From: Mycobacterium sp. E1214
GTDB taxonomy: Bacteria; Actinomycetota; Actinomycetes; Mycobacteriales; Mycobacteriaceae
Assembly: GCF_001666755.1 (NCBI RefSeq)
Contig: NZ_LZJC01000097.1
Location: forward strand, 22,372-86,371
Direction of reading: 5' to 3'
DNA length: 64,000 nucleotides
Shown here piece by piece: positions 59,502-64,000 of the stretch. Both the position numbers and the translations under genes were made by a program. How positions within the stretch are numbered: the stretch's first letter is position 1; each line of letters begins with the position of its first letter. The notes below the pieces were generated by a model, which did no database searches, was not told where the DNA came from, and saw nothing but the letters and a program-made list of their open reading frames with translations.

Positions 59502-60377
59502 CTAGTGGTGGTAGTCGTACCACTTCAAATAGCCACCGGCGTCGACACGCAACTGCATGCCAGTCACGTATCGGGCCTCGTCGGAGGCCAGCCACAACAC
59601 GGCGTTGCTGATGTCCTCGGGCTCGACGAACGCAATCTTCATCGCCTGCTGCACGCCGAACACGGGTTCGGCGTCGGCGCGCGTGGGGTGTTCGAGGTCC
59701 GGCCGAAACGACCGGTACATCGGGTCGCTCTGCAGCATCGGGGTGTTGGTGTTCGTGGGATGCACGACGTTGGCGCGAATCCCCAACGGCGCCAGTTCCG
59801 TTGCCATATCGTGGACGTAACGCGCGATCGCGCGCTTGGAGTGGACGTAGGCCATTCCGCCGGGGTCGTTGCCCGGGGCGTCCTTCTTGGCGGTGTCCAT
59901 CAACGCCGCCGTCGAGCCGGTGGCGATGATCGAGGCCCCGGCGCGCAGGTGCGGGAGCGCGACCTGGATGGCGTTGATGGTGCCGATCATGTTCGTGTTG
60001 ATGACGTCGGTCCACGCCTGCAGCGGCGGTTGACCTTTCATGCCGGCGACGCCGGCCTGCGCCACCACGATGTCGAGTTCACCGAACTCGGCGAGACCGG
60101 CGTCCAGCGCCGCGCGCAGTTGGGTGGCGTCGCGGACGTCGGCCTGGGCGGTCACGATCGCCTGCCCGGTCTTCTCGACGAGCCGGGCCGTCTCGTCCAG
60201 GTCCTCCAGGCAGGCCAGCGGATAACCGATGGTGTCGATGTCGCGACACAGGTCGACGGCGATGATGTTGGCGCCCTCCTCGGCCAGCCGCACCGCGTGG
60301 GCGCGGCCCTGGCCGCGCGCCGCGCCGGTGATGAAGGCGACCTTGCCTGCAACGCGACCCCGTGCGCCGTCTGCCAC
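59502..60377 (-). CDS. Mycofactocin-coupled SDR (NDMA-dependent type)
   Basis: A 291-residue SDR of the mycofactocin-associated subfamily: KVAFITGAARGQGRAHAVRL, NIIAVDLCRDIDTI, a Tyr-x3-Lys in YVHSKRA and the C-terminal YVTGMQLRVDAGGYLK. It is the second such enzyme here, after 25131-25979, with an active site consistent with alcohol oxidation. It probably oxidises the alcohol made by the neighbouring P450. It lies between an SDR and a ferredoxin gene on the same strand. Confidence 0.9.
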   Translation of the reverse strand: MADGARGRVAGKVAFITGAARGQGRAHAVRLAEEGANIIAVDLCRDIDTIGYPLACLEDLDETARLVEKTGQAIVTAQADVRDATQLRAALDAGLAEFGELDIVVAQAGVAGMKGQPPLQAWTDVINTNMIGTINAIQVALPHLRAGASIIATGSTAALMDTAKKDAPGNDPGGMAYVHSKRAIARYVHDMATELAPLGIRANVVHPTNTNTPMLQSDPMYRSFRPDLEHPTRADAEPVFGVQQAMKIAFVEPEDISNAVLWLASDEARYVTGMQLRVDAGGYLKWYDYHH

Positions 60378-60421
60378 CGCTTCTCCTTCTCGATTGGTTG
60401 CCGGGCGGAGCGCCCGAATGC

Positions 60422-61123
60422 TCAGGTGTTTCGGCCGCCGTTGACGCCGAGGATCTGCCCGGTGATGTACCCGGCCTCCTCGGATACCAGGAACGCGCAG
60501 GCCGCCGCGATGTCCTCGGGCCGGCCGATGCGGCGCACCGGCGTGCGGGCGATGGTCTCGTCGATGTCACCGAGGAAGCCGTTCTTCTCGGCAGCGCGCA
60601 GCATCGGGGTGTCGATGAAGCCGGGCGGGACGGCGTTGACCGTGATGCCGCTGGGACCGTATTCGAGGGCCAGCGACTTGGTGAGCCCGTTGACGGCGGA
60701 CTTGGCGGCCACGTAGTGGCTCATGTACGGCGCGCCGGAGTGGGTGCTCGACGAGGAGATGTTGACGATCCGCCCCCAGCCGGCCTCGACCATGTCCGGG
60801 AGCACCGCCTGGATCATGTGGAAGACGCCGTGCAGGTTGACGTCGATCACCCGCTGCCAGTCCTCGAACGAGATGTTGGTGAATCGCTTGAAGCCGTCCA
60901 GGCCCGCGGCATTGACCAGGACCGCCACCGGACCCAGCTGGCTGCGGATGGCCGACAACGCGGCGTCCACCTGACCCCGGTCCGTCACGTCGGCGGTGAA
61001 TCCGCGGTCGGGGTCCGACGGCCGGAGGTCGATGGTGGCGACGTCCAGGCCGTCGGCGCGCAGGCGGTTCGCCACGGCCAGGCCGATACCGGAGCCGCCG
61101 CCGGTGACCACCGCAGTCTTCAT
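60422..61123 (-). CDS. Classical SDR oxidoreductase
   Basis: A 233-residue short SDR with MKTAVVTGGGSGIG, VNAAGLDGF (NNAG position), Ser in NISSSSTHSG, YVAAKSA (Tyr-x3-Lys) and the ending ITGQILGVNGGRNT. Its small size resembles beta-ketoacyl-reductase-like SDRs. ATG 61123 is 61 bases from operator site 9, and the gene leads the leftward operon of two SDRs, ferredoxin and P450. It may act on a hydroxyacyl-CoA or a ring alcohol. Confidence 0.88.
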   Translation of the reverse strand: MKTAVVTGGGSGIGLAVANRLRADGLDVATIDLRPSDPDRGFTADVTDRGQVDAALSAIRSQLGPVAVLVNAAGLDGFKRFTNISFEDWQRVIDVNLHGVFHMIQAVLPDMVEAGWGRIVNISSSSTHSGAPYMSHYVAAKSAVNGLTKSLALEYGPSGITVNAVPPGFIDTPMLRAAEKNGFLGDIDETIARTPVRRIGRPEDIAAACAFLVSEEAGYITGQILGVNGGRNT

Positions 61124-61184
61124 CGCTTCGCCTTCACTTCACCGGGGGCCATTTCGATCACAAAAGAATCTCCCTTGCAATTAT

Positions 61185-61199
61185 GAGAACCTTACTCTC
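61185..61199. promoter_or_regulatory. Operator site 9, GAGAACCTTACTCTC
   Basis: It matches 10 of 12 bases of GAGAAT-N3-ATTCTC and keeps dyad symmetry. It lies 61 bases before the leftward SDR gene. Confidence 0.65.
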
Positions 61200-61351
61200 C
61201 GGGCGAAGCGGCGTGCAACAGACCGCCGAAACCGCGGTCAGCCTGCGGCGAAAGGGATCTTAAGGCCTCGCGCGGCGCGGCACGAGCATGTCGGTCTCGT
61301 TTCTCAGCTTTCTTGAATTATCGAGACTCGAATGTAAGATTCGCCGGGGAA

Positions 61352-61366
61352 GAGAATGAAGTTATC
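61352..61366. promoter_or_regulatory. Operator site 10, GAGAATGAAGTTATC
   Basis: It matches 10 of 12 bases, with the same GTTATC right half as site 6, and lies 29 bases before the aldehyde dehydrogenase gene. Confidence 0.65.
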
Positions 61367-61395
61367 GTGACACGGACCACAGCAGGGGGTAGGGA

Positions 61396-62901
61396 ATGGC
61401 AGCTCAGGACACCGCCGAGGCCGCCGCGAGCGCCCTCGCGCCTGAGTCGTCCGTCGACCGTCGCCTCCTGATCGACGGCCGGCTGGTCGCCACGGACAAG
61501 ACGTTTCCCTCGATCAACCCCGCCACGGGCGCCGTCATCGGGCACGCGCCCGACGCCGGTGTCGCGCAGGCCCACGCCGCGATCGCCGCGGCTCGACGCG
61601 CCTTCGACAGCACGGGCTGGGCCACCGACGTCGAGCTGCGGATCCGCTGCCTCGATCAGCTGCACCAGGCATTGCTCGACCACGCCGAGGAGCTGCGGGA
61701 GCTGACCATCGCGGAGGTGGGCGCCACCCGAGCCTTGACGCAGGGTGCGCAGCTCGACGATCCGATCGCCATCGTCCGGTTCTACGCCGACCTGCTGCGC
61801 ACCTACGAGTTCGCGCAGGATCTCGGCACCCGGGAGTCGCGCGGCATGCTGCACCACCGGTGGGTGGAAAAGGAAGCGGCCGGCGTGGTGGGCGCCATCA
61901 TCGCCTACAACTATCCGAATCAGCTCGCCCTGGCCAAGCTGGCGCCCGCGCTGGCCGCGGGCTGCACGGTGGTGCTCAAGGGCGCGCCGGACACGCCGCT
62001 GGTCACGCTGGCGCTCGGCGAGTTGATCGCCAACCACACCGACATTCCCGCCGGGGTGGTCAACGTGCTCAGTTCGTCGGACCCGGCCGCCGGGGTGGCG
62101 CTGACCACCAGTCCCGACGTCGACGTCGTCACCTTCACCGGATCGACCGCCGTCGGCCGCAAGATCATGGCCGCGGCCAGCGACACCGTCAAGCGGGTCT
62201 TCCTCGAGCTGGGTGGCAAGTCGGCGGTCATCATGCTCGACGACGCCGACTTCGCGAGCGCAGCGATGTTCGCCGCGTTCAGCATGGTCACCCACGCCGG
62301 GCAGGGTTGCGCGCTCACCTCGCGGCTGTTGGTGCCCAGGGCGCATCACGACGAGATCGTCGAGCTGATCGTCGGGAATTTCGCCCACGTGCGCCACGGC
62401 GATCCGGCGGAACCGAAGACCTACATGGGCCCGCTGATCAACGAGCGGCAGCGCGACAAGGTCGACGCGATGGTGCAGCGGGCGGTGGCCGCCGGCGCGA
62501 CGCTGGTCACCGGCGGCAAACGGCTCGACCCCGGCTTCTTCTACGCTCCGACGCTGCTGACCAACGTCGACCCGGACAGCGAGATCGCCCAGGAGGAGAT
62601 CTTCGGGCCGGTGCTCGTCGTCATCGCGTTCGACGACGATGACGAGGCGGTGCGCATCGCCAACAACTCGATCTACGGGCTGGCCGGGGCCGTGTTCAGT
62701 CGCGACCAGGACCGCGCGCTCGGGGTGGCGCGCCGGATCCGGGCCGGGTCGTTCTCGGTCAACGGCGGCAACTACTTCGGCGCCGACAGCCCGTTCGGTG
62801 GCTTCAAGCAGTCCGGCGTGGGCCGCGAGATGGGCGTCGCCGGCCTCGAGGAGTTCCTGGAGAGCAAGACCTTCGCGGTCCCGGCGGGGGCCCGCGCGTG
62901 A
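61396..62901 (+). CDS. Aldehyde dehydrogenase
   Basis: A 501-residue NAD(P)-dependent aldehyde dehydrogenase. The catalytic Glu lies in FLELGGKSA and the catalytic Cys in HAGQGCALTSR; FTGSTAVGRKIM and EEIFGPVLVV are further family motifs. It converts an aldehyde to an acid, which the next gene's CoA transferase could activate. ATG 61396 is 29 bases behind operator site 10. The stop overlaps the CoA-transferase start by four bases, so the two are co-translated. Confidence 0.93.
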   Translation: MAAQDTAEAAASALAPESSVDRRLLIDGRLVATDKTFPSINPATGAVIGHAPDAGVAQAHAAIAAARRAFDSTGWATDVELRIRCLDQLHQALLDHAEELRELTIAEVGATRALTQGAQLDDPIAIVRFYADLLRTYEFAQDLGTRESRGMLHHRWVEKEAAGVVGAIIAYNYPNQLALAKLAPALAAGCTVVLKGAPDTPLVTLALGELIANHTDIPAGVVNVLSSSDPAAGVALTTSPDVDVVTFTGSTAVGRKIMAAASDTVKRVFLELGGKSAVIMLDDADFASAAMFAAFSMVTHAGQGCALTSRLLVPRAHHDEIVELIVGNFAHVRHGDPAEPKTYMGPLINERQRDKVDAMVQRAVAAGATLVTGGKRLDPGFFYAPTLLTNVDPDSEIAQEEIFGPVLVVIAFDDDDEAVRIANNSIYGLAGAVFSRDQDRALGVARRIRAGSFSVNGGNYFGADSPFGGFKQSGVGREMGVAGLEEFLESKTFAVPAGARA

Positions 62902-64000
62902 GGCCGCTGGAAGGTATCCGGGTCCTGGAGGTCGCGATGTACGGGTTCGTCCCGTCGGCGGGCGCCGTGCTCGCCGAGTGGGGCGCCGACGTGGTCAAGG
63001 TCGAACACGCGGTGACCGGCGACCCGCAGCGCGGGCTCCGGCAGACCGGGATGCTGCGCGTCGAGGGCGATCCGAACCCCAACATCGAACACGCCAACCG
63101 CGGCAAGCGCAGCATCGGGCTGGACATGTCGGTGCCCGAGGGCAAAGAGGTGCTCTACGAGTTGGCGCGCCGCGCCGACGTCTTCTTGACCAGCTTCCTG
63201 CCCGAGCATCGGCGCAGGTTCGGCATCGACGTGGACGACATCCGCGCCGTGAACCCCGGCATCGTCTACGCGCGCGGCAGCGCGCTCGGTCCGCGCGGCG
63301 AGGAGTCGACCAGGGGCGGCTACGACATGACCGCCTTCTGGTGCCGCGCCGGGACCGCCGCCACCATCACCCCCGCGGGGATGCCGGGCATGATCGCCCC
63401 GCCCGGGCCCGCCTACGGCGACACGATTTCCGGAACCAACCTCGCCGGCGGTATCGCGGCGGCGCTGCTCAAACGGGAACGCACCGGTGAACCGTCCGTC
63501 GTGGACGTGTCGCTGCTGGGCAGCGGTCTGTGGTCCATGGGTCACACCGTCGCGCTCACCAACCATCTGCAGCAGCGGATGGAGGCGCCGCCGCCGGGCG
63601 TGCACGGCGCACCGAACAACCCGTTGGTGGGGCTGTACACCACGGCGGACGGTCGCTACATCTCCTTCGTGATGATGCAGCCCACCAAGTTCTGGGCCGA
63701 CGTGTGCCGGCACGTCGAGTTGCCGGAGCTGGCCGACGACCCCCGCTTCGCGACGGTGCAGGACATCGCCGACAACACCGCGGAGGCGGTCGAGTTGTTG
63801 ACCAAGGCCATCGCCACCCGCACGCTCGCCGAGTGGACCGAACGCTTCGCCACGCTGTCCGGCCCGTGGGCGCCCGTGCAGGACACCCTGCAGGCCGCCG
63901 CCGACGCCCAGATCCGCGCGAACGAGTACATCGTGCAGGCCGGGCAACTGGAGCTGGTCGCGAATCCGGTCCAGTTCGACGTCGCGGCGCCGCAGACCGG
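62898..64000 (+). CDS. CaiB/BaiF-type CoA-transferase (cut by window end)
   Basis: The first 367 residues of a class III CoA-transferase, open to the right edge. The N terminus RPLEGIRVLEVAMYGFVPSA and the stretch GADVVKVEHAVTGDP are typical, as is NRGKRSIGLDMSVPEG. At the position of the catalytic Asp the sequence is DVSLLGSGLW, with Gly instead, as far as a visual alignment with formyl-CoA transferase shows. GTG 62898 overlaps the aldehyde dehydrogenase stop. It would attach CoA to the acid made by that enzyme, if it remains catalytic. Confidence 0.88.
   Translation, partial: MRPLEGIRVLEVAMYGFVPSAGAVLAEWGADVVKVEHAVTGDPQRGLRQTGMLRVEGDPNPNIEHANRGKRSIGLDMSVPEGKEVLYELARRADVFLTSFLPEHRRRFGIDVDDIRAVNPGIVYARGSALGPRGEESTRGGYDMTAFWCRAGTAATITPAGMPGMIAPPGPAYGDTISGTNLAGGIAAALLKRERTGEPSVVDVSLLGSGLWSMGHTVALTNHLQQRMEAPPPGVHGAPNNPLVGLYTTADGRYISFVMMQPTKFWADVCRHVELPELADDPRFATVQDIADNTAEAVELLTKAIATRTLAEWTERFATLSGPWAPVQDTLQAAADAQIRANEYIVQAGQLELVANPVQFDVAAPQT

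Noticed and set aside
1..64000. Mobile elements, attachment sites, CRISPR arrays and RNA genes
   Set aside because: No transposase, integrase, regular repeat-spacer array, tRNA cloverleaf or rRNA sequence was recognised on either strand by eye.

Overview
The window is high-GC DNA, about two-thirds G+C, packed with lipid and xenobiotic catabolism genes. It reads as a chromosomal accessory region of a Mycobacterium, probably a non-tuberculous species. The evidence is four P450s with small 3Fe-4S ferredoxins, two mycofactocin-type short-chain dehydrogenases (SDRs), Mce-associated membrane proteins, six acyl-CoA dehydrogenases, and several GTG or TTG starts with tight ATGA/TGATG overlaps. I saw no rRNA, tRNA, CRISPR array, transposase or phage gene. 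The species cannot be fixed from the sequence alone.

Region A (1-13.7 kb) is an aromatic-ring module. An IclR regulator and a KstD-like flavoprotein run leftward. Rightward, across a palindromic control region, runs an operon of MhpC-like hydrolase, MhpA-like hydroxylase and MhpB extradiol dioxygenase, then a second KstD-like dehydrogenase, a luciferase-like oxidoreductase, an SDR, a cyclase-family hydrolase and a second alpha/beta hydrolase. The likely logic is dehydrogenation of an alicyclic ring to a phenol, ortho-hydroxylation, meta-cleavage and hydrolysis. An NmrA-like protein and a tandem acetyltransferase close the region.

Region B (13.7-23.7 kb) is a TetR-controlled unit: SDR, TetR, ferredoxin, P450, amidohydrolase, two M24-family proteins (one without its metal ligands), a double CaiB-type CoA transferase and an SDR. 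Near-identical 20-bp palindromes precede the first SDR and the TetR gene.

Region C (23.7-64 kb) is a patchwork of divergent operons: a Rieske oxygenase, three P450s, ferredoxins, a NuoF-like flavoprotein, acyl-CoA dehydrogenases, a thiolase, a fused DUF35-thiolase, ACMSD-like amidohydrolases, mycofactocin-type SDRs, an aldehyde dehydrogenase and a CoA transferase. Most of these units carry upstream a palindrome of form GAGAAT-N3-ATTCTC. Perfect copies flank a TetR gene at 26.2-26.9 kb, so I infer that one TetR protein coordinates most of region C as a single catabolic regulon. This is the strongest candidate here for an undescribed system. The gene set suits oxidation and CoA-dependent breakdown of a cyclic or isoprenoid carboxylate, but the substrate is unknown.

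An orphan pair of Mce-associated membrane proteins and a secreted protein (55.8-57.7 kb) interrupt region C. The window begins inside a SnoaL-like gene and ends inside a CoA-transferase gene.
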